Below, one piece after another: positions 13,484 through 13,504 of a stretch of 13,504 nt of DNA. Location: assembly GCA_934371475.1 (NCBI GenBank), contig CAKRNX010000052.1:1-13504 (forward strand). The letters are read 5' to 3'. Source of the DNA: an uncultured Lachnospiraceae bacterium (GTDB lineage Bacteria > Bacillota > Clostridia > Lachnospirales > Lachnospiraceae). Both the position numbers and the translations under genes were made by a program. The notes beneath the pieces are model-generated. The model had not been told where the DNA came from, made no database searches, and saw only the letters and a list, made by a program, of their open reading frames with translations. The stretch's first letter is position 1, and every line of letters starts with the position of its first letter.

Positions 13484-13504
13484 AAAGATATGCCGTGGAG
13501 AAGA

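Noticed and set aside
1..13504. tRNA, rRNA, insertion sequence or phage genes
   Set aside because: No tRNA-like cloverleaf, rRNA stretch, transposase or integrase motif was seen in any frame.

Overview
This window carries most of a division and cell wall (dcw) cluster from a Bacillota bacterium, most likely class Clostridia and probably Lachnospiraceae. The gene order mraZ, rsmH, ftsL, first class B PBP, second class B PBP, mraY, murD, ftsW/spoVE, then divIB parallels the Bacillus subtilis dcw order. The proteins have Gram-positive anaerobe character, base composition is moderate, and every complete gene is on the + strand. Species cannot be named from the sequence alone.

Layout. Positions 1-333 hold the 3' end of an unrecognised gene. 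At 343-418 there is a promoter followed by a 10-bp-period GTGG array, the expected operator for the MraZ repressor. mraZ (472-897), rsmH (950-1894), an ftsL-like gene (2068-2574) and a first class B penicillin-binding protein (2583-4832) follow. A compact leader region (4831-4940) then holds a 14-codon ORF, a strong terminator-like hairpin and the ribosome binding site of a second class B PBP (4938-6740). A candidate internal promoter precedes mraY (6803-7789). A 176-bp palindrome-bearing gap precedes murD (7966-9321), and an extended -10 box precedes ftsW (9369-10529). A 192-bp gap rich in inverted repeats precedes murA (10728-11981). A 362-bp gap holds two 111-bp near-identical repeats around a hairpin. 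divIB/ftsQ (12344-13483) closes the window; ftsZ would commonly be expected further on but is not seen.

How the genes work together. MurA commits UDP-GlcNAc to peptidoglycan synthesis. MurD adds D-glutamate. MraY moves the finished pentapeptide to the lipid carrier. FtsW polymerises lipid II, the class B PBPs cross-link it, and FtsL and DivIB form part of the divisome scaffold that controls FtsW/FtsI. RsmH modifies the ribosomal P-site and MraZ regulates the operon. murE, murF, murC, murG, murB and ftsA are not in the window and must lie elsewhere.

Most interesting points. (1) The leader ORF, terminator and hidden Shine-Dalgarno in front of the second PBP look like a conditional switch on a cell wall gene. 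(2) The first PBP and DivIB end in a shared C-terminal module of about 47 residues that I do not recognise from any described family. (3) The second PBP reads KTA where the canonical KTG motif is expected. (4) The intergenic gaps hold several different palindromic or repeated elements, one of which couples a Shine-Dalgarno and start codon to a palindrome and occurs twice.
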